Made by a program: the position numbers and the translations under genes. The notes below the pieces were generated by a model. It had not been told where the DNA came from and did no database searches. It was given only the letters and a program-made list of their open reading frames with translations. Below, one piece after another: positions 17,490 through 25,883 of a DNA stretch of 64,000 bases. This DNA comes from Eubacteriales bacterium. GTDB lineage: Bacteria > Bacillota > Clostridia > Lachnospirales > Lachnospiraceae. Within the stretch, counting starts at the first letter, position 1. Each line of letters begins with the position of its first letter. The stretch covers positions 1 through 64,000 of the forward strand of contig JAUNGT010000004.1 in NCBI GenBank assembly GCA_030524455.1. Reading direction: 5' to 3'.

Positions 17490-18284
17490 ATGGACGATGC
17501 TTTTATGCGAAATGTATTAAAAAAGGTGGAGTGTGCCGAATATGTGCTTCGGGTTATTTTGCAGAAGAAAAATCTGAAAATTGTGGATGTGATTGTTCAG
17601 CAGGATCACAAAAATCTTCAGGGACGTTCTGCAGTGCTGGATTGTGTGGCGTTGGATGGGGAAGGAAATCGCTTTAATGTAGAAGTCCAGCAGGGAAGCG
17701 GAGGTGCGTCTCCGAAGCGAGCCAGATATCACAGTGGTTTGCTGGATATGAATACTCTTAAGCCCGGGGAAGCGTTTGCATGCTTGCCGGAATCATATGT
17801 GATTTTTATTACGAGGGATGATGTGCTCGGGGAGCATCTTCCAATTTATCATGTTGACAGAATGATCAGGGAGGTAAATCGGGAATTTGCAGATCAATCC
17901 CACATCATATATGTAAATGCCAGTATGCAGGATGACTCGGAGCTTGGCCGTCTGATGCAGGATTTTCATTGTAAGACAGCAGATGAGATGCACAGCAGTG
18001 TGTTGGCAGACAGAGTCAGGGAATTAAAAGAGTCGCAGAAGGGAGTAGAGAATATGTGTGACGTGATGAAAAAGCTTTATGAGGAAGGGGTAGAGGAAGG
18101 GATTGAAAAAGGAATGGAACAAGGACAAACGGAAGCAATTTTGGAGCTTTTGAGCGAGCTTGGACCGGTTCCACAGGAGCTGGCGGATAAGATCCGCAGC
18201 GGGAAGAATCGGGAAGTGCTGCGCAGATGGCTGAAGGCAGCGGCAAAAGCGGAATCGCTGGAGGCATTTGAGCGTCAGTTATAA
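17490..18284 (+). CDS. Rpn-family recombination-promoting nuclease / PD-(D/E)XK transposase-like protein
   Basis: A 264-residue frame from the first in-frame ATG; about 29 more N-terminal residues are reached only by -1 shifting at 17412-17418. The core has NLQGRSAVLDCVALD and RFNVEVQQ, the Asp and Glu-x-Gln positions of the PD-(D/E)XK nuclease fold, then SPKRARYHSGLLDM and the conserved IIYVNASMQDDSELGRLMQDF. The C-terminus has the usual EEGVEEGIEKGMEQGQ repeat helix. Family members are DNA endonucleases that raise RecA-independent recombination. Codon use is AT-richer than neighbours, suggesting transfer. The function of this copy depends on whether the frame change is real recoding. Confidence 0.85.
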   Translation: MDDAFMRNVLKKVECAEYVLRVILQKKNLKIVDVIVQQDHKNLQGRSAVLDCVALDGEGNRFNVEVQQGSGGASPKRARYHSGLLDMNTLKPGEAFACLPESYVIFITRDDVLGEHLPIYHVDRMIREVNREFADQSHIIYVNASMQDDSELGRLMQDFHCKTADEMHSSVLADRVRELKESQKGVENMCDVMKKLYEEGVEEGIEKGMEQGQTEAILELLSELGPVPQELADKIRSGKNREVLRRWLKAAAKAESLEAFERQL

Positions 18285-18320
18285 AAAAATACTCCCGGCT
18301 GCCCACGCAGCAGCCGGGAG
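18284..18320 (-). terminator. Terminator of the Hsp20 gene
   Basis: Perfect 11-base stem CTCCCGGCTGC/GCAGCCGGGAG (18292-18320) with loop CCACGCA, followed on the minus strand by seven T. It also lies right after the Rpn stop and may serve both. Confidence 0.85.
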
Positions 18321-18334
18321 ATAGAATACCGGGA

Positions 18335-18802
18335 TTATCCTTCAATGGCAATCCGATTGTCTTTCTTTTCCACTTTCTTTGCTTCCTTCTTCTGAATGGT
18401 CAGGTGAAGGATGCCATCTTCAAACTTCGCCGAAACATCCTCAGGCTCTGCAGCTTCGCCTACATAGAAGCTTCTGGAGCAGCTGCCCGCGTAACGCTCC
18501 CGACGGATATATTTGCCGGTCTTTTTATCGGTCTCGTCTTTGTCAAGCCCCTTTGCGGCGCTGATGTTGAGATAGCCGTTCTCCAGGGAGACGGTAACCT
18601 CGTCCTTCTTAAAGCCGGGCAGATCGATGTCTACCTCATAGGAGTCATCGTTCTCCTTCACATCGGTTTTCATCAGGTTCTTTGCATGCTTGCCGTAGAG
18701 CGGATTGTTCTTGCCTCCAAAGAAGCTTCTCTCATCCGGCCAGCTCATCAGATTGTCCATATCCTCAAATAAATCCTCATCCCAAATTCTAGGCAGTAAC
18801 AT
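18335..18802 (-). CDS. Hsp20/alpha-crystallin small heat shock protein
   Basis: A 155-residue ATP-independent chaperone that holds unfolding proteins for refolding by DnaK. The alpha-crystallin domain spans residues ~45-140, with YEVDIDLPGFKKDEVTVSLENGYLNISA and the family-typical end AKFEDGILHLTIQKK. Start is 8 bases after a GGAGG. It is a single-gene unit with a sigmaA promoter overlapped by a CIRCE element, so HrcA repression and heat induction are expected. Confidence 0.96.
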   Translation of the reverse strand: MLLPRIWDEDLFEDMDNLMSWPDERSFFGGKNNPLYGKHAKNLMKTDVKENDDSYEVDIDLPGFKKDEVTVSLENGYLNISAAKGLDKDETDKKTGKYIRRERYAGSCSRSFYVGEAAEPEDVSAKFEDGILHLTIQKKEAKKVEKKDNRIAIEG

Positions 18803-18929
18803 AAGTCATTCCTCCATTCTCTTTGATGTCCCTTCCGGGGACGTATTTCTTATATCATCAAATTGTTGGACAGAGGCGGGAACTTTATTCAGGTACTTCT
18901 TTTTGTTCCCCTTCCTTTGTTCTATGCGT

Positions 18930-18958
18930 ACTATAACATCTATTATTAGCAATGTCAA
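18930..18958 (-). promoter_or_regulatory. SigmaA promoter of the Hsp20 gene
   Basis: On the minus strand TTGACA (18953-18958), 17-base spacer, TATAGT (18930-18935). A near-consensus promoter ~130 bases before the start codon. Confidence 0.85.
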
Positions 18959-18972
18959 GACCTGAGTGCTAA
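18946..18972. promoter_or_regulatory. CIRCE operator (HrcA site)
   Basis: TTAGCAATG - 9 bases - GAGTGCTAA. The right arm is a perfect CIRCE half; the left arm matches 6 of 9, with the classic 9-9-9 spacing. It overlaps the -35 of the Hsp20 promoter. The rest of the 328-base gap 18803-19130 contains the Hsp20 leader and an AT-rich stretch in which I see nothing further. Confidence 0.85.
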
Positions 18973-19130
18973 TTTTTTTGTGAAAAAATTGTGAAGATGT
19001 TGGAAACCGGGATAAAAGTTCAAAAATTCAGGTATCAGTTTACAGAATTGGGGTGGCTAATTATCAGAAGGCGTGGTAAGCTGTAAGGGTAAAAGGGGAT
19101 TATTTTCACAGGCAGACAGGAGGGATAATT

Positions 19131-19391
19131 ATGTGCCAGATAGCATTCAGTATACCAGATGAGGTATTATTTGACACCAAAATGAATCACGAGCAGGCAC
19201 AGCAGTTTGCCAGAAGAGCTGTGGCATTCGGATATTATACGCAAAGTGGTGTTTCAATTGGATACTGTGCTCAGATCGCAGGAATGACAGAAGAGGAATT
19301 TATAAAGTATTTAGGACAGAATCATATATCTATCTTTCGGTTTGACAGCAGGGAGGAATTTTTGGAGGAATTAGAACAGGCAGACGAATAA
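19131..19391 (+). CDS. UPF0175-family small protein (antitoxin-like), no toxin adjacent
   Basis: An 86-residue protein with the UPF0175 pattern: ARRAVAFGYYTQSGVSIGYCAQIAGMTEEEFIKYLG. In many genomes UPF0175 genes precede a PIN-type DUF3368 toxin. Here a terminator follows within 25 bases and no toxin gene is present, so it is an orphan. AGGAGG precedes the ATG. A role in transcription control or as a solitary antitoxin is possible. Confidence 0.85.
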   Translation: MCQIAFSIPDEVLFDTKMNHEQAQQFARRAVAFGYYTQSGVSIGYCAQIAGMTEEEFIKYLGQNHISIFRFDSREEFLEELEQADE

Positions 19392-19412
19392 AAAGGAACA
19401 GAAATATTAAAA

Positions 19413-19459
19413 GAGCAGGTAGGTGCGTTCAAAATGGAATGCATTCGACCTGCTTTTTT
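19413..19459 (+). terminator. Terminator after the UPF0175 gene
   Basis: AGCAGGT (19414-19420) pairs with ACCTGCT (19448-19454), and an inner stem TGCGTTC/GAATGCA extends it; a run of six T follows. Confidence 0.75.
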
Positions 19460-19631
19460 GTGTGAAAGAGCGCGAAGCAGGCAGTATGGACAGTATCATC
19501 ACAGTATCATCAAGAATCTTCAAGTATGCCTGAAAAGCATGCTTGTAAGTCAGGAAAAGCATTTTACGCTCAGAAAGCGGAGTGATAAAATGTACCATAT
19601 TAAAAAACATAGAAAGTCGAGGCAAACAGAT

Positions 19632-20063
19632 ATGAAATATCAGAATGAGGAAGAGTTTGCGAAAGTAAATGTATTTGGAAAGGGGGAGCCAAATACCGCG
19701 TATGCGCAGTATTTTATCGGAGAGTCGTTTTTGAATGCGCTGACAGAGCCGCAGGCTCCGGTTCATCCTTCCAATGCCACCTTTGAGCCTGCGTGCCGCA
19801 ATAACTGGCACATCCACCATGCAAAGAGCGGAGGCGGACAGCTTTTGATCTGCACGGCAGGAGAGGGCTGGTACCAGGAGGAGGGCAAAGAGGCGGTGAG
19901 CCTGGAGCCGGGCAAGGTGATCGTGATCCCGGCAAATGTAAAGCACTGGCACGGCGCCAAAAAGGACAGCTGGTTTTCCCATATCGCCATGGAAATTCCG
20001 GGGACAGACTGCTCGACGGAGTGGTGCGGGCCGGTTTCGGACGAAGAGTACGGGAAGCTGTGA
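19632..20063 (+). CDS. Cupin-domain protein
   Basis: A 143-residue single-domain cupin. The metal-binding pattern is visible as NNWHIHHAKSGGGQLL and later PANVKHWHGAKKDSWFSH. Small cupins of this type often sit beside aldo/keto reductases or carboxymuconolactone decarboxylase-like genes, as here; the reaction is unknown. The start at 19632 follows GAGG by 9 bases; an in-frame ATG at 19590 would add 14 residues. The aldo/keto reductase gene begins 12 bases later, so they are probably one transcript. Confidence 0.87.
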   Translation: MKYQNEEEFAKVNVFGKGEPNTAYAQYFIGESFLNALTEPQAPVHPSNATFEPACRNNWHIHHAKSGGGQLLICTAGEGWYQEEGKEAVSLEPGKVIVIPANVKHWHGAKKDSWFSHIAMEIPGTDCSTEWCGPVSDEEYGKL

Positions 20064-20075
20064 AAGGAGACGAAA

Positions 20076-20933
20076 ATGATCTTAAATGAGACATATACGC
20101 TTGGAAACGGTGTGAAGATCCCCAGGCTGGGACTCGGCACCTGGTTTATCCCGGACGGGGAGGCGGCGGAGGCGGTCCGGCAGGCGGCGTCGATCGGTTA
20201 CCGCCTGTTTGACACGGCCCAGGCCTACGGCAACGAGGCGGGTGTGGGAGCCGGCGTCCGAAGCTGCAGCGTTTCACGGGAGCAGCTTTTTGTGACCAGC
20301 AAGGTGGCGGCCGAGCACAAGACCTATGAAAGCGCGGCAAAATCCATCGACGAGACACTGGAGAGGATGGGGCTGGATTATCTGGATCTGATGATTATCC
20401 ACAGCCCGCAGCCCTGGAACGATTTCCGCGGCGGAGATTATGCGCAGGGGAACCGGGAGGCATGGCGGGCCCTGGAGGACGCCTTTGAGGCCGGCAAGCT
20501 GAGGGCCATCGGCGTCTCCAATTTCCGCAGGGCGGATCTGGAAAATATTTTGTCGGGCTGCCGGATAAAGCCCATGGTGAATCAGATCCTGCTCCACATC
20601 AGCAACACGGATCTTGCGCTTTTGGAGTATTGCAGGGAGCAGGGGATCCTGACAGAGGCTTATTCCCCCATTGCCCACGGCGAGGCGCTCCGGAATCCGC
20701 AGATTGCTGCGATGGCCGAAAAATACGGCGTATCTCCTGCGGCCCTGTGCATTCGTTACGTCCTGGAGCTGGGCGCGGTGGCTCTGCCCAAAACGGCAAA
20801 TCCGGAACACATGAGAGCGAATGCGGCGGTAGATTTTTCCATCACGCCGGAGGATATGGAAAGCTTAAAGCGGATGGAACGGATTGAAAATTATGGGGAA
20901 TTCAGCCGCTTTCCTGTTTTCAGTGGGAAATAA
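20076..20933 (+). CDS. Aldo/keto reductase
   Basis: A 285-residue NAD(P)H-dependent carbonyl reductase with a TIM barrel. The catalytic tetrad is visible: Asp46 and Tyr51 in FDTAQAYGNE, Lys76 in TSKV, His109 in MIIHSPQP. The cofactor region IRYVLELGAVALPKTANPEHM is near the C-terminus. Natural substrate unknown; the preceding cupin suggests a shared small-molecule detoxification or redox task (inference). Confidence 0.94.
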   Translation: MILNETYTLGNGVKIPRLGLGTWFIPDGEAAEAVRQAASIGYRLFDTAQAYGNEAGVGAGVRSCSVSREQLFVTSKVAAEHKTYESAAKSIDETLERMGLDYLDLMIIHSPQPWNDFRGGDYAQGNREAWRALEDAFEAGKLRAIGVSNFRRADLENILSGCRIKPMVNQILLHISNTDLALLEYCREQGILTEAYSPIAHGEALRNPQIAAMAEKYGVSPAALCIRYVLELGAVALPKTANPEHMRANAAVDFSITPEDMESLKRMERIENYGEFSRFPVFSGK

Positions 20934-20949
20934 CAGCATCAAAACGAAG

Positions 20950-20977
20950 TTGACATATCAACAAAAACAGTTATAAT
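20950..20977 (+). promoter_or_regulatory. Consensus sigmaA promoter of the Ntn-hydrolase gene
   Basis: Perfect TTGACA (20950-20955) and perfect TATAAT (20972-20977) with a 16-base spacer, 70 bases before the ATG. Confidence 0.88.
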
Positions 20978-21046
20978 ACAGTCTGTATCTTTTTTATATA
21001 AAAAACAGGAGAGCTTATTTGGCCTCCGGAGAAAGAGGAGAGACAG

Positions 21047-22147
21047 ATGGAATCAACCGATTTGAAGAAGGGCGCTTCGGGCGCAGGGAAAGCGGGCCGG
21101 ATTGCGCTCAGGGTGCTTCTGGCGCTGCTGATCGTGATCGTGGTAGCCGTGCTGGGCATTCTTTTTGTGTTCCGCAGGGAGCTTGCGACGGTGGCGACAC
21201 TGGAAAAACAGGACAATTTTTATTTTACGATGGATTATCAGGCGGATTACGGCCTGGACGAGTTTCTGGAGCAGGGAGCCACAAACGACAGCGAGCTTGC
21301 GGCCTTTATGGTGAAAAAGCTGATGAAAGGGCTGCCCGTGGAGATCAGTCTTCCGAATCTGGGCTGCTCCACCTTTGCGGCGGAGACGCCGGAGGGCGAG
21401 AAGCTTTTTGCGAGAAACTTTGACAATAAGGAGGCGACCTACGTCCTGGTACATACGGACCCGAAGGAGGGCTATGAATCGATCTCCATGGTAAATCTGA
21501 GCTATATCGGCTTCAAGACGGGTGATTCTGCGATGGATAAGGTGCTGGCTCTGGCCGCTCCCTATATTCCGCTGGACGGAGTAAACGAGGCCGGTCTGGC
21601 CATCGGCGTGCTGCAGCTCTACAATGAGCCCACAGTGCAGGAAACCGGAAAAACACCGATCACAACGACCTCCGCGATCCGGATGGTGCTGGACAAGGCG
21701 TCCACAGTGGACGAGGCGCTGGCGCTTCTGGAGCAGTACGATATGCATTCCTCCGCGAATGCGCCCTATCATTTTCAGATTGCGGACGCTTCCGGCGACA
21801 GCGCTACGGTGGAATATGTGGACAACGTGATGAGCGTGGTCCGCGCGGAGAAAGGCAAAAAGCTGGCGACCACCAACTTTGTGCTGACCCCCGGCGATTC
21901 GTACGGCGACGGCAAGGGCCAGGACCGCTGGGAAACGCTCACCAAGGGCCTGGAGGAGAGCGGCGGCGTGATGACCGAGGAGGAAGCCATGGGGCTTTTG
22001 GCGGCCGTTCAGCAGGATAAGATCAAGGACGGCGTATTTTCCGGTACGCTCTGGTCCTGCATCTATAATCTGGAGCAGCGGACATTGAAGCTGGTGTGCA
22101 ACCGCAACTATGATGTGGTGCGGGAGTACAGCGTGGACTGGAAATAA
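21047..22147 (+). CDS. Membrane-anchored choloylglycine-hydrolase-like (linear amide C-N) hydrolase
   Basis: A 366-residue protein with an N-terminal membrane segment (about residues 17-43) and an extracellular Ntn-hydrolase domain. GCSTFAAETPEGEKLFARNFD near residue 105 carries the presumed nucleophile Cys and the conserved Arg-Asn-x-Asp of the penicillin-V-acylase/bile-salt-hydrolase superfamily; AGLAIGVLQLYN and YHFQIADASGDSATVEY follow. Unlike classic bile salt hydrolases, Cys is internal, so activation would need processing. Substrate is not predictable. It has its own strong promoter and is convergent with the ABC-F gene 4 bases away. Confidence 0.85.
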   Translation: MESTDLKKGASGAGKAGRIALRVLLALLIVIVVAVLGILFVFRRELATVATLEKQDNFYFTMDYQADYGLDEFLEQGATNDSELAAFMVKKLMKGLPVEISLPNLGCSTFAAETPEGEKLFARNFDNKEATYVLVHTDPKEGYESISMVNLSYIGFKTGDSAMDKVLALAAPYIPLDGVNEAGLAIGVLQLYNEPTVQETGKTPITTTSAIRMVLDKASTVDEALALLEQYDMHSSANAPYHFQIADASGDSATVEYVDNVMSVVRAEKGKKLATTNFVLTPGDSYGDGKGQDRWETLTKGLEESGGVMTEEEAMGLLAAVQQDKIKDGVFSGTLWSCIYNLEQRTLKLVCNRNYDVVREYSVDWK

Positions 22148-22151
22148 CTTT

Positions 22152-23708
22152 TCAGACGGTCCGCGTCGTCCATTTGGAGGCATCCCATACCGTGTCGGCC
22201 AGGCCCTCGTAAAATTCCGGCTCATGACAGACCATCAGGATGCTTCCCCTGTAGGCAAGCAGAGCCCGCTTTAATTCTTCCTTGGCATCCACGTCAAGAT
22301 GATTGGTGGGCTCGTCCAGAACCAGTACGTTGGAAGGACGGTTGATCAGCTTGCACAGCCGCACCTTGGCCTGTTCTCCGCCGGAAAGGACCTTTACCAG
22401 GCTTTCAATATGCTTGGTGGTCAGGCCGCATTTTGCCAGGGCGGAGCGCACCTCGTACTGGTTGTAGGAAGGAAATTCCTGCCAGATTTCCTCCAGGCAG
22501 GTGGTGGAGATGTCTTTGGGCATCTCCTGCTCGAAATAGCCGATTTCCAGGTAATCCCCCTGCTCGGCGCTGCCCGAAACCGGCGGGATCAGGCCCAGAA
22601 GGCTCTTCAAAAGCGTTGTCTTGCCGATGCCGTTCGCGCCGGTGAGGACGACCTTGGAGCCCCGTTCCAGGGCGAGGCTTAAGGGGGAGGAAAGCGGCTC
22701 ATCGTAGCCGATCACCAGATCCTTTGTCTGGAAAATGCAGCGGCCCGGGGTGCGCGCCTCCTTAAAATGAAATTCCGGCTTGGGCTTTTCGCCCTGCAGC
22801 TCAATCACATCCATTTTATCCAGCTTTTTCTGGCGGGACATCGCCATATTCCGTGTGGAGACCCGCGCCTTGTTGCGGGCCACAAAATCCTTCAGATCCG
22901 CGATTTCCTTTTGCTGACGGTTGTAAGCGGCTTCCAGCTGCGCCTTTTTCATGGCGTAGACCTCCTGGAACTTGTCGTAATCGCCCACATAGCGGGTCAG
23001 CTGCTGATTGTCCATGTGATAAATCAGGTTGATCACGCTGTTCAGGAACGGAATGTCGTGGGAAATCAGAATAAAGGCATTCTCATATTCGTTCAAGTAT
23101 CGCTTGAGCCATTCGATGTGAGAGGCGTCCAGGTAATTGGTGGGCTCGTCCAGCAGCAGGATGTCGGGCTTTTCCAGAAGAAGCTTGCCCAGAAGCACCT
23201 TGGTGCGCTGGCCGCCGGAAAGCTCGGACACATCTTTGTCCAGGCCGATTTCGGCAAGGCCCAGCGCCCGGCCGACCTCCTCCACCTTGGCGTCTATCAT
23301 ATAGAAATCATGGGCGGAGAGAAGCTCCTGCAGCGTGCCGGATTCCTCCATCAGCTGCGCCAGCGTTTCCTCGTCGGCCTCCCCCATTTTTTCATAGAGA
23401 CCGTTCAATTCCTTTTCCATCTCCAAAAGAAAATCAAAGGCGGAGGTCAGCACCTGGCGGATTGTCATGCCCTTTTCCAGCGCGGTGTGCTGATCCAGAT
23501 AGCCGGCGCGCACATTTTTGGCCCACTCGACCTTGCCCTCGTCGGGCATCAGCCGTCCCGTGATAATGTTCATGAAGGTGGATTTTCCTTCGCCGTTTGC
23601 GCCGATCAGGCCGATGTGTTCCCCTTTCAGAAGCCGGAAGGAAACATCATGAAAAATTGCCCTGTCCCCGAAGCCGTGGGACAGATGTTCAACGTTTAAA
23701 ATACTCAT
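22152..23708 (-). CDS. ABC-F family ATPase (ribosome-associated)
   Basis: A 518-residue soluble protein with two ABC cassettes and no membrane segments. Walker A GANGEGKST and GANGIGKTT; signatures LSGGQRTKV and LSGGEQAKV; Walker B LLLDEPTNYLD and LVLDEPTNHLD. A charged linker of about 80 residues joins them, the ribosomal P-site tip in this family. Members act as translation factors or antibiotic-protection proteins; this linker is short, so a housekeeping YdiF/Uup-like role is likelier than drug resistance (inference). Its 5' end overlaps the formate/nitrite transporter gene by 20 bases. Confidence 0.93.
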   Translation of the reverse strand: MSILNVEHLSHGFGDRAIFHDVSFRLLKGEHIGLIGANGEGKSTFMNIITGRLMPDEGKVEWAKNVRAGYLDQHTALEKGMTIRQVLTSAFDFLLEMEKELNGLYEKMGEADEETLAQLMEESGTLQELLSAHDFYMIDAKVEEVGRALGLAEIGLDKDVSELSGGQRTKVLLGKLLLEKPDILLLDEPTNYLDASHIEWLKRYLNEYENAFILISHDIPFLNSVINLIYHMDNQQLTRYVGDYDKFQEVYAMKKAQLEAAYNRQQKEIADLKDFVARNKARVSTRNMAMSRQKKLDKMDVIELQGEKPKPEFHFKEARTPGRCIFQTKDLVIGYDEPLSSPLSLALERGSKVVLTGANGIGKTTLLKSLLGLIPPVSGSAEQGDYLEIGYFEQEMPKDISTTCLEEIWQEFPSYNQYEVRSALAKCGLTTKHIESLVKVLSGGEQAKVRLCKLINRPSNVLVLDEPTNHLDVDAKEELKRALLAYRGSILMVCHEPEFYEGLADTVWDASKWTTRTV

Positions 23709-24513
23709 TTTTTATTTCTCCATTTGCAGGTCGGCGGGACAGATATACAAACCAGCAGGTGCAGCCCACCGCCAGCATTCCGCCGATCAGGTTGCCGAGG
23801 GTGACGGGCAGCAGGTTGGAAAAAACGAAGCTTCCCCAGGAAAGGCCCGGGGCGGCAAGGCCATATTCCGCCTGAATCAATAATCCCGCCGGGATGTAAA
23901 ACATATTGGCGACGCAGTGCTCGAAGCCGCCCAGCACGAACAGTACGATCGGCGGGTAGAGCGCCAGAATCTTGCCGGGAGCTCCCTGAGCCCCGGTGGC
24001 CATCCAGACCGCGATGCAGACAAGGATGTTGCAGAGGACAGCGCGCAGCAGGGCGTCGGAGAGCGGCAGGGACGTTTTCATCGCAGCCGTGTCGATCAGG
24101 CTCTGGGCCAGAATGCCGCCGCCAAAATCCGGAGTATGGCTGCAGACGAAAAACAACGCGACAAAAAGTGAGCCCGCCAGATTGCCCAGATAAACCAGAA
24201 GATAGTTTTTGAGCAGACTCCGGACTGTGATTTTTTTCTCCAGGACGGAGAGGATCATCAGGCTGTTGCCGGTGAAAAGCTCGCTTCCTGTGAGCACCAC
24301 CATGGCCAGCCCGCAGGGGAATACAAGGGAGCTGATCAGGCGGGCGGCGGAAGGGTTTTCAATGGCGGCGGAGGCGACAGCGGAGGCCGCGCCCGCGAGG
24401 GCGATAAACATTCCTGCAAAAAAACCGAGAATCAGCATATGCAGGGTGGGAAGGGCGGCCTTGCGGACGCCGGAATCAGTGCAGCTTTGAGCGATTTGTC
24501 GGGATGAAAGCAT
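23689..24513 (-). CDS. Formate/nitrite transporter family channel
   Basis: A 274-residue membrane channel with six hydrophobic segments and the FNT signatures GLAMVVLTGSELFTGN and NYLLVYLGNLAGSLF. Family members are pentameric channels for formate, nitrite or hydrosulfide. A strong AGGAGG precedes the start. It leads by overlap into the ABC-F gene. The short cytoplasmic C-terminus is typical. Confidence 0.94.
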   Translation of the reverse strand: MLSSRQIAQSCTDSGVRKAALPTLHMLILGFFAGMFIALAGAASAVASAAIENPSAARLISSLVFPCGLAMVVLTGSELFTGNSLMILSVLEKKITVRSLLKNYLLVYLGNLAGSLFVALFFVCSHTPDFGGGILAQSLIDTAAMKTSLPLSDALLRAVLCNILVCIAVWMATGAQGAPGKILALYPPIVLFVLGGFEHCVANMFYIPAGLLIQAEYGLAAPGLSWGSFVFSNLLPVTLGNLIGGMLAVGCTCWFVYLSRRPANGEIKNEYFKR

Positions 24514-24637
24514 GAAACCTCCTGTATGTAAAGACGATGATTTTTGAACAACAGGGTTAGTCTACCATAACTTTTACGGCGCTGCAACCGGAAATCCTCA
24601 AACGGCAAGTGTTTGAGGCTACCTGGAACAGTAACGC

Positions 24638-24666
24638 TTTACGAAACCTCCGAATGGCGATATACT
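24638..24666 (+). promoter_or_regulatory. Probable promoter of the HD-domain gene
   Basis: TTTACG (24638-24643), 17-base spacer, TATACT (24661-24666), ~80 bases before the start codon. The rest of the 231-base divergent gap shows no further clear element. Confidence 0.55.
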
Positions 24667-24744
24667 GACGGTATCGCAGGACAGCTATCCATGGAGGCGC
24701 CTGCAGAGTGGAAAGCGCAGCCGCCTGCGCGGAAATGAGGGAAA

Positions 24745-25416
24745 ATGGAGCGATTCAACGCAGAGCAGTTTACGGATTTTCTGGGAAAGATCGGAAGGCT
24801 CAAGTCCGTCCCGCGCCATTGTGTGACGCCGGAGGGAGTGCAGGAGACAGTGGCCGCGCATTGCTGGAGGGCGGCGATGATGGCCTGGCTGATGAAGGAT
24901 GAGCTCGGAGAGATCGATATTGATAAGGTGATTCATATGTGCCTTCTTCATGATCTGGGGGAGGCTGTGACGGGGGATATCCCGGCTTTTTGGAAGGGGG
25001 AGGCTCATCGTCAGGTGGAGCGGGAGGCGGTGGACCGGCTGCTGGCCGCCCTGCCGCCGCATTTGTATGAGGAGGCCGGCGCGCTGTTTGCGGAGATGGA
25101 GGCGCTGGAGACGAAGGAAGCGAAGGTGTACAAGGCTTTGGACAAGCTGGAGGCCGTTATCTCTCACAATGAAAGCGATATCGGCACCTGGCTGCCGCTG
25201 GAATACGAGCTGCAGCAGACCTATGCGAAAAAGAGCGTGGAGGGTTTTCCGTTTTTGGAGAGTCTGCAGGAGCTGGCGGTAAAACGGACCCGGGAGAAAA
25301 TTGCGCAGGAAGAACAGAGGAGGAAGCAAAATGGAGCAGGAGGAAATGAGGACAGAGGAAGTACAACAGACGCAAGCGCAACAGATGGAAGAAAAACAGA
25401 GGGAAATATCCGGTGA
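24745..25416 (+). CDS. HD-domain hydrolase (YfbR-like 5'-nucleotidase family)
   Basis: A 223-residue metal-dependent phosphohydrolase. The HD pattern is visible: AAHCWRAAMMAWLM (first His), CLLHDLGEAVTGDI (His-Asp), and DKLEAVISHN (later Asp). YfbR-type enzymes dephosphorylate deoxynucleoside monophosphates. The family fold ends near residue 195; the last ~29 residues are a polar tail encoded in the 86 bases that overlap the next gene, so they may be dispensable. Confidence 0.88.
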   Translation: MERFNAEQFTDFLGKIGRLKSVPRHCVTPEGVQETVAAHCWRAAMMAWLMKDELGEIDIDKVIHMCLLHDLGEAVTGDIPAFWKGEAHRQVEREAVDRLLAALPPHLYEEAGALFAEMEALETKEAKVYKALDKLEAVISHNESDIGTWLPLEYELQQTYAKKSVEGFPFLESLQELAVKRTREKIAQEEQRRKQNGAGGNEDRGSTTDASATDGRKTEGNIR

Positions 25417-25879
25417 GGTCATAGACGGCGCACAGCAGCCGCCTGCTTCTTCCGATAAAAAGGAGGAGAAGCGGCAGCAAAGGGAGCTGGCAAAAGAGGA
25501 GAAGCGGCTTCAAAAGCAGGAGGCGCGGGAGCAAAAGCTTCAGGCCCGTCAGGAGCGGCGGGAACACCGGCAGCTGGTCCGAAAGGAGCGGCGGCATGAG
25601 TGGAGCCTGCTCTGGAAAACGGCGGAATTTGTGATGCTGATCGCATTTGCGGTGCTGGCGATCGACCAGGCCGGGCTGTACGGCTTTTTGTTCGTGTGGC
25701 TTTTTGTCGGACTGGCGGCGGCCTCCGTTGGAGTGTTGCTTGTGGGCCTGGCGCAGGCGGTGATGCGCAAACGGTCCGGAATCCTTTTGCTGGCGGCCCT
25801 GATCGGTATCATCGGCTGCCTGGCCTGGTTCGTCTTTCTGGTTTCGGAGCGGGGACTGGGACTGGGGCCGGTGTATTAA
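25331..25879 (+). CDS. Hypothetical protein: charged coiled-coil plus membrane segments
   Basis: A 182-residue protein. Residues 1-95 are Glu/Gln/Lys/Arg-rich and should form a long helix or coiled coil; residues ~100-175 hold two to three hydrophobic segments. No family recognised. GAGGAGG precedes the ATG at 25331. It overlaps the HD gene by 86 bases in a different frame, a long overlap that suggests either coupling or an extended HD tail. Confidence 0.75.
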   Translation: MEQEEMRTEEVQQTQAQQMEEKQREISGEVIDGAQQPPASSDKKEEKRQQRELAKEEKRLQKQEAREQKLQARQERREHRQLVRKERRHEWSLLWKTAEFVMLIAFAVLAIDQAGLYGFLFVWLFVGLAAASVGVLLVGLAQAVMRKRSGILLLAALIGIIGCLAWFVFLVSERGLGLGPVY

Positions 25880-25883
25880 AAGA

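Noticed and set aside
21047..22147. Secreted bile salt hydrolase
   Set aside because: The Cys is not next to the initiator Met and the protein has a membrane anchor; only superfamily membership is supported.
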